DNA of 64,000 nucleotides from Caulobacter sp. BK020 (GTDB lineage Bacteria > Pseudomonadota > Alphaproteobacteria > Caulobacterales > Caulobacteraceae): contig NZ_SLZL01000003.1 in assembly GCF_004342605.1 (NCBI RefSeq), positions 124,001-188,000 of the forward strand, in the 5' to 3' direction. Shown here in pieces: positions 37,401 to 44,801 of the stretch. Under the pieces are notes generated by a model that saw only the letters and a program-made list of their open reading frames with translations, searched no databases and was not told the DNA's origin. The number at the start of each line of letters is the position of its first letter. The first letter of the stretch is position 1. Position numbers and translations under genes: made by a program.

Positions 37401-37732
37401 TCTGTCAGGCTGATCGTGGCGCTGTTGAGCAGCGTCCCGGCGTGGCCGCCCAGCACCAGCACGCCGATCGAGTCCGAGACCCCGACGCTGGACAGGGTCC
37501 CGGCGTTGGTCAGGGTGTTGTCGCTGTCGAGCGTGGCGATGGCGCCCGAGGCGCTGAGCGTGATCGCGCCGTCGCTGGTGATCTTGACGTCGTCGGCGGC
37601 CCCGGACGCGGCCGTCGAGGTGGCGATGGGCGTGGTGCGTGAACTGCTGGTCACCTGGGTCTCGGCCGCCGCGCCTCCGGCGCAGAGCAGCAGGGGAGCC
37701 AGGGCGACCGAGGCGAGACGTTTGCGGGACAT
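34490..37732 (-). CDS. Large autotransporter with Asp-rich passenger
   Basis: A 1080-residue type V secreted protein. The ATG at 37732 begins a signal peptide (LASVALAPLLLCAGGAAA, cleavage near 23). Residues about 50-740 form a repetitive beta-helix passenger with recurring units such as LTNAGTLSS, GGLTSNGSIS and VTNAGTISA. Within it are Asp-rich stretches at about 112-126, 285-305, 482-497 and 523-547, resembling calcium-binding DxDGDG loops. The C-terminal 270 residues are the autotransporter beta-barrel (DSVWVQEINALVRRED to LSGRAMF, terminal Phe). The passenger is probably displayed at the surface; its binding partner is unknown. The response regulator follows after 2 bp. Confidence 0.92.
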   Translation of the reverse strand: MSRKRLASVALAPLLLCAGGAAAETQVTSSSRTTPIATSTAASGAADDVKITSDGAITLSASGAIATLDSDNTLTNAGTLSSVGVSDSIGVLVLGGHAGTLLNSATISLTEDYTYTDDDSDGDYDGAFAKGSGRYGIRLTGADPFVGTLTNDSSGAITIEGNDSAGVSLEAPLTGSLVHGGSISVTGDRSYGIHTTGTISGGLTSNGSISVLGGGSVGLAVDGDIGGAVVIQGSVYSTGYRVTSRYSDPDDEALLDADDLLQGGGGVKVTADVADGVLLDAPPTDTNDDTSDDEDGDGVTDSSEGTASVTAYGSAPALLIGSDTRAVTLGAVGTGDDAYGLIIKGSVTAAGVHDGISATGVQLGGDAGLSTLITGGVKLTGSISASAYEGDAVGLKLNAGATADTLWNTGSLSASVTGDTAVTATALSIASGASMTSVTNAGTISATVSGEGGSSYAIIDDSGGLRTITNTGRITAYVVATDDEYDTDDTDTDASNEVVHGAATAIDVSKNTTGVTIVQSGVNDGDDGDDDVADADADGDGVDDADEPLIRGKVLFGSGADSLSILNGGLIGDVSFGAGADSLTIDGTGYMIGALTDSDGLLDIRIGNGSLGLTNTETVKATSLTLGADSTLVFSIDPTAGTQTRLVVDTATIETGATLGLNFKSLLTAPTTYTVIQAGNLTAGTINQDLLGHTSYLYVANAYASGNDIDIDVRRRTASEAAMSRSQASAYDAVFAALSNNTDVASAFLNQSSRDGFFNLYDQMLPSQGEGLFSALQTVQQQISAATANRPDLGDRYGPDSVWVQEINALVRREDGDTQGSDTQAVGVVTGYEAMGDAGGALGVTLAAVSLEEHDTVAKAGEKTTASMLQAGLYWRRSVGGWRFNLGGGVGYSRFNGDRTFLSEDVDGDGAADVKLTNTAAWNGMIANAFAGLAYEARLGEVYLRPEARLDYVWLWEGERKEHGGGSGFDLTVASRKADNLSGELGLVLGRQYGKDVWVRPELRVGYRRTLAGAMGDTIASFTGGTPFTLVASDDKSGAATLGFALRAGSNLSYLALEGGAEASRKQTKYTLRLSGRAMF

Positions 37733-37873
37733 GGACGGCCTTGATGTGAGCCGTCCTGGCCTAGAGCGCCGCCGTGGCTGGCGGATGACCCCTGGGTATC
37801 GACGCCGATAAGCAGGACCGTACGAAACCGATGCTGTGTTTCGGGCGTGTATCGGCGGATAGGGGGCTACGGT

Positions 37874-37902
37874 CGGGGACACGCCGCAAGGGCATGTCCC
37901 CG
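37874..37902 (-). terminator. Hairpin after the lyase gene (GGGGACATG-type palindrome)
   Basis: Arms 37874-37885 and 37891-37902 pair at 11 of 12 positions around a 5-nt loop, 8 bp after the lyase stop. The core GGGGACA/TGTCCCC recurs at 42002-42022 and, in modified form, at 46629-46654, always at a gene end. No U-tract is present. Confidence 0.55.
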
Positions 37903-37909
37903 GCTCTGG

Positions 37910-40633
37910 TCAGCTTCCGCTTGCGGGCAGCGCCTCCGACACCAGCGCCAGGTTCATGATCGCCGCCAAGCCCCATTGCGCCGTGCCGTTGGTGGTGACC
38001 CCGGGCGCCTCGTCGATGGGGTTGAGCACGTCGGGGCCCGTGAAATGTTTGGTGGCGGTCGACAGGTTCAGGTCCTCGACCGCGCCGCGGCCGAAGAACT
38101 CGGTCCAGGCCCGCTCGGCCAGGGCCTTGTCGCCCAGGCGCGAGGCGGCGTAGGCGGTCAGGCGCGAGTGGCCCTGGCGCAGGCCGTTGGGGCCCAGCGG
38201 CTTGCCGAACTGGGCGACCTGGTCCTCGCGCGAGGCGTTGTACCAGCGGCAATAGTCCAGCCAGGCCTTGTCGTAGGCGGGCTCGCGGATCAGGGCCAGC
38301 ATCTCGACGTGGATCTCGGGGGCCCCGAACGCGGCGTTCAGGTGACCGACCGCCATCTTGTCGCCCGCGCCGGAGAACGTTCCGGTCTTGACGTCGTAGG
38401 TGGCGGCCCCCGCGAACCACTGCTTCTGCAGGGCGGCGATGGTCTTCATGCCGGCTGTGATCCGGTCGCGCCAGCGGGTGTCGCCCGTCCGCTCCCACTC
38501 GGTGAACCAGGCGCCGCACAGCGAACTCCAGTCCGTGCCGAACGAGGCGCGGATCTCGCCCTTGGGCCAGGCGCCGTCCTCCAGCTTGCGGCCGATATTG
38601 ACCCGGGTCAGGGCCTCGTCGCCGTCGACCAGGTCACGCATCAGGTCGCCCACCCGCTCGTCGGCGGTCAGGTAGTAGTAGATACGGCGATAGATGGCGT
38701 TGCTGACCCGGGGTTGCTTGGAGCTGTCGCCCCAGTGCTGCACGCCGTGCCGGGTGCCCAGGCCGCGATAGGGGCCGAGGTGATAGACGTCGACCTCGCC
38801 GGTGTGGCGGGTCATGGCCTCGGCCATCCGGAACACGTCGGCCCGGCCGCCGCGCAGGTAGCTCAGCCACAGCCACAGGTCGGTCGACAGCTCTGAATTA
38901 TCCCAGGCGAAGCCGCCGATGTCGTAGCGCCAGACGTGGCGGTCGACGTCGTAGCTGTGCATGACGTCGCCATAGTCCCAGAAGCCGTACCAGCGCCGCT
39001 GCTCGATCTGGGCGAGGTAGAAGTTCAGCAACTGGTCCTGCCGGTCCTCGATCCTGGCCTTCTGCGGTGTGCTGCGGTCGGGCAGGCTCCAGGCGCCCAG
39101 CACGCCGGCGGCGTGGATCCGCTCGGGCGCAGCCATCAGCCGCGGCGGCTTGTCGTTCAGCTGGGCCATCTTCGGGAAGGCGTCGCGGGCCGGGGTCGTG
39201 TCCAGGGCCCACAGCCGCAGCTCGGTGGTGCGGGCGATCCCGGTGGGCGTGCCCCAGCCCTTTTCATAGTCCTCGTAGGTGATGTTGAGGCCCTGGGTTT
39301 CCTGGGCGTGGGTCTCCATGCCCAGGCCGTCGTGATAGAACCGCGTGTCCATTACCGAGGCGTCGGGCGACCATAGCCAGGCGGTCAACTGGGCGGTCTC
39401 GCCGGCGGCGCCGCGGATTTCGAGGGCGGTGGGCGGCGCCCGCCAGAAATTGCCCAGCCCGATCGCCGCTCCGCCGCTGGCGCCGCCGACATAGGCCACG
39501 CCGCTGGCCCGCTGGCCGCTGTCCGACCGGATCCAGGCGTGGCCGGGCGCGGTGCGCTTGCGGATCGTGAAGCCGTCGGCCGTGGGCTGCGACAGCAGGA
39601 AGTCGCCCCAGGCCGGGATCAGGTGCAGGGCCGAGCGGACGGGCGCGGCCATCTGGTCGGCGGGCGGCGCCTTGCGACCGGCGATCTGGGCGTCGCGGAA
39701 CGCCGCGCCCGGGTCGCGGCGCAGGCCGGTCAGCGGCTTGACCGCCTCGGCCCACAATCCTGTATTTGGGCCGCCGTCCTGGCCCGTGAACCGCACATGG
39801 CGGTCGTAGAGCTCGTCCGTCATCGGCACGTCGGCGGTGACGCCCAGGCCGCAGATGAAGTCCCTGGCCGCATCGCCGTCGAAGATGAAGGTGTGCATCA
39901 TCCGCAGCGAGTCCGCGCCGGCATAGGCGTAGAAGCGGACGATGAACGGGGCCCAGGCGCGGTCTCCGCCCCTGTGCCGCCCCTCGACGCGGATCACCGC
40001 GCGGACGGGCCCCGACTGCTCGACCACCACCTTGTCCAGCGCGCTCTCGAAGGTCTTGCGACCCACCGGGGCGGTATCGATCTCGGGCGCGTCCTGGGTC
40101 TGCAGCACCAGGCGCACGTTGCGCAGCACCTCGCGGCCGCCCCGTGTCGCCGAGGCGATCAGGGCCGAGCCGTCGCGGGGGAAACGCCAGGTGGCCGGGC
40201 CCGTCGAGACCTCGATGGCGGCTGGGCTTTCGCTGACGCGGACGCCGGGGGCGTCGGGACCCGGCTTGCCCGGTTCGATCGTCAGGCCCGCGCCCAGTTC
40301 GCCCGCCCCGACCGCGTGGGCCGTCCATTTCAGCGAGCCGTCCGGCCAGTAGGCGATCGGCCAGGTCTGCAGGGCCACGGCCGATCCGTCCGCCGCCTTG
40401 GCGCGGAAGGCCTGCTTGCGGGGATAGGTCCCCTGCGGCCAGGGTACGCCCCAGGTCTGGCCGGCGTTCAGGGGCGGAGGCGCGCCGTCGATCCACACCG
40501 CCCGGGTCGGCGGCAACGGCTTGGCGGAGGCGGCCCGAGCGGGGCCAGCGGCTAGCGCGGGGCCAGCCAGGCCGGCCATGGCGCCGGCCAGGGCCGTCTG
40601 GGCCAGCACCTCGCGTCGGGTGGGGGAGTTCAT
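37910..40633 (-). CDS. Exo-rhamnogalacturonan-lyase-like protein (PcRGLX/YetA type), Tat-exported
   Basis: A 907-residue secreted protein. The ATG at 40633 follows CAGGAGGAAG and begins a twin-arginine signal (TRREVLAQTALAGAM). The N-terminal part (about 50-330) looks like the RIFT-barrel domain of PcRGLX/YetA proteins (QTWGVPWPQGTYP, WPDGSLKWTAHAVG). The second half is an alpha-helical toroid (RWYGFWDYGDVMHSYD, YDIGGFAWDNSE, TRHTGEVDVYHLG). Family members act on rhamnogalacturonan or related acidic glycans, so a polysaccharide lyase role is likely; catalytic residues are not assigned. It diverges from an SGNH esterase gene, which would fit removal of acetyl decorations. Confidence 0.7.
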   Translation of the reverse strand: MNSPTRREVLAQTALAGAMAGLAGPALAAGPARAASAKPLPPTRAVWIDGAPPPLNAGQTWGVPWPQGTYPRKQAFRAKAADGSAVALQTWPIAYWPDGSLKWTAHAVGAGELGAGLTIEPGKPGPDAPGVRVSESPAAIEVSTGPATWRFPRDGSALIASATRGGREVLRNVRLVLQTQDAPEIDTAPVGRKTFESALDKVVVEQSGPVRAVIRVEGRHRGGDRAWAPFIVRFYAYAGADSLRMMHTFIFDGDAARDFICGLGVTADVPMTDELYDRHVRFTGQDGGPNTGLWAEAVKPLTGLRRDPGAAFRDAQIAGRKAPPADQMAAPVRSALHLIPAWGDFLLSQPTADGFTIRKRTAPGHAWIRSDSGQRASGVAYVGGASGGAAIGLGNFWRAPPTALEIRGAAGETAQLTAWLWSPDASVMDTRFYHDGLGMETHAQETQGLNITYEDYEKGWGTPTGIARTTELRLWALDTTPARDAFPKMAQLNDKPPRLMAAPERIHAAGVLGAWSLPDRSTPQKARIEDRQDQLLNFYLAQIEQRRWYGFWDYGDVMHSYDVDRHVWRYDIGGFAWDNSELSTDLWLWLSYLRGGRADVFRMAEAMTRHTGEVDVYHLGPYRGLGTRHGVQHWGDSSKQPRVSNAIYRRIYYYLTADERVGDLMRDLVDGDEALTRVNIGRKLEDGAWPKGEIRASFGTDWSSLCGAWFTEWERTGDTRWRDRITAGMKTIAALQKQWFAGAATYDVKTGTFSGAGDKMAVGHLNAAFGAPEIHVEMLALIREPAYDKAWLDYCRWYNASREDQVAQFGKPLGPNGLRQGHSRLTAYAASRLGDKALAERAWTEFFGRGAVEDLNLSTATKHFTGPDVLNPIDEAPGVTTNGTAQWGLAAIMNLALVSEALPASGS

Positions 40634-40755
40634 GGCGCGCTTCCTCCTGCGCGCCGCCTTCGGCGCCGCAGGCCGGATCAGCGCGATCTTGCCAGTGACG
40701 CTAATTCCATATTCTGTGACGTCAATCCATTTTGTGAGATCTTTGGGAGGGTGCG
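40634..40755. promoter_or_regulatory. Divergent promoter region of lyase and SGNH genes
   Basis: This 122-bp spacer separates the two starts and is A+T-rich from 40690 to 40745. It contains the 8-bp palindrome TGACGTCA at 40717-40724 and repeats of GTGACG at 40695-40700 and 40716-40721. These are candidate operator half-sites. Both genes must be driven from here. Confidence 0.5.
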
Positions 40756-41991
40756 ATGCGGCGGATCGGAACGCGGCTTTTGGGGCTGGCGCTGTGCGTA
40801 GGGTTGGCCTGGCCGGCGGCGGCCGCCACCTCACCGCCGACTTGGACCGGCTCGTGGGCCACGGCCCTGGTCTCGACCGACGCGGCCAACCTGCCCGCGC
40901 CGCAGGGCGAGGTCACGATCCGCCAGGTGGTGAGGCTGGGCGCCGGCGGTTCGCGCCTGAGGCTGCGGCTGGCCAACACCTTCGGGACCGCCCCGCTGCG
41001 GATCGACGGCGCCCGGGTGGCGCTTGCTGGCGCCCCCGGCGGCTCGACGATTGTGGCGGACACTGACCGGGCGGTGAGCTTCGACGGTCAGGCCGGGGTG
41101 ACCATTCCGCCAGGCGCGACGTGGCTGTCGGACCCGGTGAACCTGCCGGTCGAGGGTCTGGCGCGGCTGGCCGTCAGCCTGCGGCTGCCCGAAGTTCCCC
41201 GCCAGGCCAGCGTGCACCGCTCGGCGCGAACCACGGCCTTCATCGTGGCCGGCGACCAGTTGGCCGCGCCGGAACTGACGGACGCCGCGACCTTCACCCA
41301 GTGGGCCCAGCTGGCCGGCGTCGACGTCGAGCGGCCCGCCGGCAAGGGCATGGCGGTCGTGACCCTGGGCGACTCGATCACCGACGGCTCGGGCGCCGGC
41401 GTCGATGTCTACGAGCGCTGGCCCGACGTGCTGGCCGCGCGGTTGCAGGCCGACCCGCGGACGAAGGGCGTCTCGGTGCTGAACGTCGGCATCGGCGGCA
41501 ACAAGCTGCTCAAGGACGGCAGCGGCCAGGCAGCCCTGGCGCGCCTGGATCGCGACGTGCTGGCCCAGCCGGGGGTGAAGGCCATGATCGTGCTGATCGG
41601 CGTCAACGACATCGGCGGCCTGTCGCGCGAGGGCGAGGTGACACCGGAAAAGCGGACCCAGGTGGTGACCGGCCTGATCGCCGCCTACCGCCAGATCGTG
41701 ACCCGGGCCCATGAGCGCGGCATCCGGGTGGTAGGCGCGACCATCCTCCCGTGCGGCGGGACCAAGGTCTACCGCTCCGACGCGGACGCCGACGCCGACC
41801 GCCAGGCGGTTAACGCCTGGATCCGCGACTCGGGCGTGTTCGATGCGGTGGTCGACTTCGACAAGGTGACCCGCGACCCCGCCCACCCCGAGCGGCTGCT
41901 GCCGGCCTATGATTCCGGCGACCAGCTGCATCCCTCGCCAGCGGGCTACAAGGCGATGGGCGAGGCGGTGCCTATCAAGGCGCTGGACTGA
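40756..41991 (+). CDS. Secreted SGNH/GDSL hydrolase (esterase)
   Basis: A 411-residue enzyme with signal peptide (LALCVGLAWPAAAA). Residues about 25-190 form an N-terminal beta-sandwich (WTGSWATALV, LRLRLANTFGT). The SGNH hydrolase domain then carries the four blocks: GDSITDG with nucleophile Ser, GIGGNKLL, GVNDIGG with Asn, and SGDQLHPSPAGY with the Asp and His of the triad. Such proteins deacetylate polysaccharides or hydrolyse other esters. The ATG follows GGGAGG. It is divergent from the lyase-like gene, so joint attack on an acetylated pectin-type glycan is a reasonable inference. Confidence 0.88.
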   Translation: MRRIGTRLLGLALCVGLAWPAAAATSPPTWTGSWATALVSTDAANLPAPQGEVTIRQVVRLGAGGSRLRLRLANTFGTAPLRIDGARVALAGAPGGSTIVADTDRAVSFDGQAGVTIPPGATWLSDPVNLPVEGLARLAVSLRLPEVPRQASVHRSARTTAFIVAGDQLAAPELTDAATFTQWAQLAGVDVERPAGKGMAVVTLGDSITDGSGAGVDVYERWPDVLAARLQADPRTKGVSVLNVGIGGNKLLKDGSGQAALARLDRDVLAQPGVKAMIVLIGVNDIGGLSREGEVTPEKRTQVVTGLIAAYRQIVTRAHERGIRVVGATILPCGGTKVYRSDADADADRQAVNAWIRDSGVFDAVVDFDKVTRDPAHPERLLPAYDSGDQLHPSPAGYKAMGEAVPIKALD

Positions 41992-42001
41992 TCGGGATGG
42001 A

Positions 42002-42022
42002 GCCGGGGACATGTCCCCCGGC
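42002..42022. terminator. Hairpin at convergent gene ends (GGGGACATG-type palindrome)
   Basis: GCCGGGG (42002-42008) pairs with CCCCGGC (42016-42022) around ACATGTC, 10 bp after the SGNH gene stop. It lies between this gene and the opposing fadE end, so it may stop transcripts from either side. Confidence 0.5.
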
Positions 42023-42169
42023 CGTCGCCTACCCACCGTCACGCTGACGGCGCTGGCCTTCAGCCGCCGTGTCCGCGGAATCTCCATTCACGTTATTAAG
42101 CAGACAATCGCAGGTCGAACCTGGAGGATCAGCGGCGTTCCGACAGGGGAACGTTGAAGGGGTCCAGGG

Positions 42170-44488
42170 CTAAAGCCCCACTCCGCTGAATGTACGCTCC
42201 TCTGCATCCAGCCCTGGTCGCCGCGCCCCGCCTTCGGTCCAGACCGGTTGCGACGGCCGATCCCGCGCCACGCTTCGCGCCGCCAACTCATCATGTCCGA
42301 AGTCGTCGACCGCGATCACCGCCGCCACGGCCTTGTCGGCAGCCTCCAGCGCGGCGATCTCGTCGGCGCTCACCCAACCCTGCTCGACCCCTTCCCTCCA
42401 GTGGCGGATCTTCTGGGCGCGCAGGCGGTCGTGGATCGGCTGGGTGGCGACCACGCGCTCGAAGGCGTCGATCAACTGGCCCACCGCCTCGTCCTTGCCG
42501 CCGACATAGACGTTCTCGATCAGCCGGTCGCGGGTGGCCGAGGGATGCAGCAGGAGCTCGGCGCAGGCCGTCGTCACGCGGTCCGATGGGCCCCGGCGAC
42601 GTGGTCCCAGCGGCAGGATCGCCGCCCGCAACAGCCAGCCGGCCAATAGGTTCGGCAGGTTGGAGAACACCTCGTCGAAACGCTGCTCGATCGTCGCGAA
42701 GCCGGTGTCCATGCACCATTGCAGCAGCGGAAAGTCGGCGTCCTGGCGGCCCTCGTCCTCCCATCGCTTCAGGGCGCCCGACAGGAAATAGAGCTCGGCC
42801 AGGATGTCGCCCAGCCGGCCCGACAGCATCTCCTTGCGCTTCAGGGCCCCGCCCAGGGTCAGCAGGGCGATGTCGGAGGTCAGGGCGAAGGCGGCGCTGT
42901 AGCGGCTCATCTGACGATAGAAGCGACTGGCGCGTCCGGCGTCCGGCGCCGGCGCGAAGGCTCCGCCGGTCCAGCCGAGGCTCCAGGCTTTCAGGCCGAT
43001 GCGTAGGGCGTGGGCCACATGCCGCCAGAACACGTCGTCGAACGCGGCCAGGCCCTTGGCCCGGTCTTCTTCGCCGATCGCCACGATCTCCTGCAGCAGG
43101 AACGGATGGGCCCGGATCGCCCCCTGGCCGAACACCATCAGGCTGCGGGTCAGGATGTTGGCGCCCTCGACGGTGATCCCCACCGGGATGGCCCGGTACT
43201 GCGAGCCCATATAGTTGCGCGGCCCCTCGATCACCGCCTTGCCGCCGTGCACGTCCATGGCGTCGTTGACCACCACCCGCATGCGCTCGGTGGCGCCCGA
43301 TTTCAGCAAGGCCGAGATCACCGACGGGTGGTGGCCCAGGTCCAGGCCCGTGCAGGTCAGGCGGCGGCCGGCGTCCAGCAAGTAGGCGTTACCGGCGATG
43401 CGGGCCAGGCGTTCCTGCACGCCTTCGAACTTGCCGATCGGCACGTTGAACTGGCTGCGCACGCGGGCGTAGGCCCCGGTCGTCAGGGCGCTGAACGACG
43501 CCGCCGCGCCCGACAGGGCCGGCAGCGAGATCCCGCGCCCGGCCGCCAGGGCGGTCATCAGCATCTTCCAGCCCTGGCCGACGCGCTCGGCGCCGCCGAT
43601 CACCAGCTCCATCGGGATGAAGACGTCCTTGCCCCAGTTGGGACCGTTCTGGAACGTCTGGAAGGCGGGCAGGTGGCGGCGGCCGATCTCGACTCCGGCC
43701 GTGTCGGTCGGGACCAGGGCGCAGGTGATGCCGATGTCCTCGACCTCGCCCAGCAGGCGGTCGGGATCGCGCAGCTTGAAGGCCAGGCCCAGCACCGTGC
43801 AGACGGGTCCCAGGGTGATGTAGCGCTTGTGCCAGTTCAGCCGGATCCCCAGCGTCTCCTGGCCCTTCCAGGTCCCGCGGCAGACCACGCCCTCGTCGAC
43901 CATGGCGCCTGCGTCCGAACCCGCCTCCGGGCTGGTCAGGCCGAAGGCGGGCACCTCGCGCCCGTCGGCCAGGCGCGGCAGCCAGTGGTCGCGCTGGGCC
44001 TGGGTCCCGAATTTCAAGATCAGCTCGCCCGGTCCCAGACTGTTGGGCACCATGGCCGTCACCGCTGCCGACACCGAGCGGGTGGCGATCTTGCGCACGA
44101 TCTCGGCATGGCCGAACGCGGAAAAGCCCAGGCCGCCGTAGTCTCTCGGGATGATCATCCCGAAGAACCTCTGGCTCTTCAGATAGGCCCACGCCTCCGG
44201 CGGCAGGTCGCGGGTCTCCCAGGTCATGCTCCAGTCGTCGAGCAAGGCGCACAGGGTGTTCACCGGTCCGTCGAGAAAGGCCTGCTCGTCGGAGCGCAGC
44301 TTCGGCGCGGGGAAGGCCAGCAGGGCGTTCCAGTCCGGATCACCGCTGAACAGCGCCGTGTCCCACCAGGTGTCGCCGGCGTCGATCGCCTCGCGCTCGG
44401 TCTGGGACAGGGCGGGCATCACGCCACGCGCCCACGAGAGGATCGGCCGGGTGATCAGGTCCCGGCGAAAGTCGAAGGTGCTGGTCAT
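42170..44488 (-). CDS. fadE: Long-chain acyl-CoA dehydrogenase FadE type
   Basis: A 772-residue flavoprotein that introduces the trans-2 double bond into acyl-CoA in beta-oxidation. The length and the DUF1974 C-terminal extension (after about residue 470) mark the FadE group rather than the usual 380-residue dehydrogenases. Core motifs are MIIPRDYGGLGFSAFGHAEIVRK shortened here, FGLTSPEAGSDAGAM (FAD-binding), and a late MDVHGGKAVIEGPRN. The start follows GAGGCGGC rather than a strong ribosome site. It stands alone on the minus strand. Confidence 0.93.
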   Translation of the reverse strand: MTSTFDFRRDLITRPILSWARGVMPALSQTEREAIDAGDTWWDTALFSGDPDWNALLAFPAPKLRSDEQAFLDGPVNTLCALLDDWSMTWETRDLPPEAWAYLKSQRFFGMIIPRDYGGLGFSAFGHAEIVRKIATRSVSAAVTAMVPNSLGPGELILKFGTQAQRDHWLPRLADGREVPAFGLTSPEAGSDAGAMVDEGVVCRGTWKGQETLGIRLNWHKRYITLGPVCTVLGLAFKLRDPDRLLGEVEDIGITCALVPTDTAGVEIGRRHLPAFQTFQNGPNWGKDVFIPMELVIGGAERVGQGWKMLMTALAAGRGISLPALSGAAASFSALTTGAYARVRSQFNVPIGKFEGVQERLARIAGNAYLLDAGRRLTCTGLDLGHHPSVISALLKSGATERMRVVVNDAMDVHGGKAVIEGPRNYMGSQYRAIPVGITVEGANILTRSLMVFGQGAIRAHPFLLQEIVAIGEEDRAKGLAAFDDVFWRHVAHALRIGLKAWSLGWTGGAFAPAPDAGRASRFYRQMSRYSAAFALTSDIALLTLGGALKRKEMLSGRLGDILAELYFLSGALKRWEDEGRQDADFPLLQWCMDTGFATIEQRFDEVFSNLPNLLAGWLLRAAILPLGPRRRGPSDRVTTACAELLLHPSATRDRLIENVYVGGKDEAVGQLIDAFERVVATQPIHDRLRAQKIRHWREGVEQGWVSADEIAALEAADKAVAAVIAVDDFGHDELAARSVARDRPSQPVWTEGGARRPGLDAEERTFSGVGL

Positions 44489-44623
44489 GACGCCGCCTCG
44501 GTTACCGATGGACGTCTAACGCGGGGCGCGGGCTGGGGATGCGGCGGCGAGGCCAGAGGTTTCGTCGTGCCGAACGCGGCCGGATCGATCTTCTGTTGGG
44601 GGAGTGGGTTTCGGACAGGCCTT

Positions 44624-44724
44624 GCGTCCTTCGAGGCCCGCTGCGCGGGCGCTTCAGGATGAGGCGTTTTGTACTAGATTCCTCATCCTGAGGTGCGCGC
44701 TCTTGAGCGCGCCTCGAAGGACGC
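44624..44724. repeat. Paired palindromic repeat (REP-like) between fadE and clc
   Basis: Arms 44624-44664 and 44681-44724 are inverted copies with outer ends GCGTCCTTCGAGGC and inner ends CTTCAGGATGAGG / CCTCATCCTGAGG. Each arm also has its own inner stem (GCCCGCTGCGCGGGC; GCGCGCTCTTGAGCGCGC). It resembles a BIME-type pair and shares the TCCTTCGA and CAGGATGAGG blocks with the element at 10725-10814. Confidence 0.85.
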
Positions 44725-44801
44725 ATGGCGCTCGAAAAATCCAACTAGGGTCGTGAACGGCCTTTCGAGCCAGTCTCCGATTCCGACATCCAGATCGCCG
44801 C

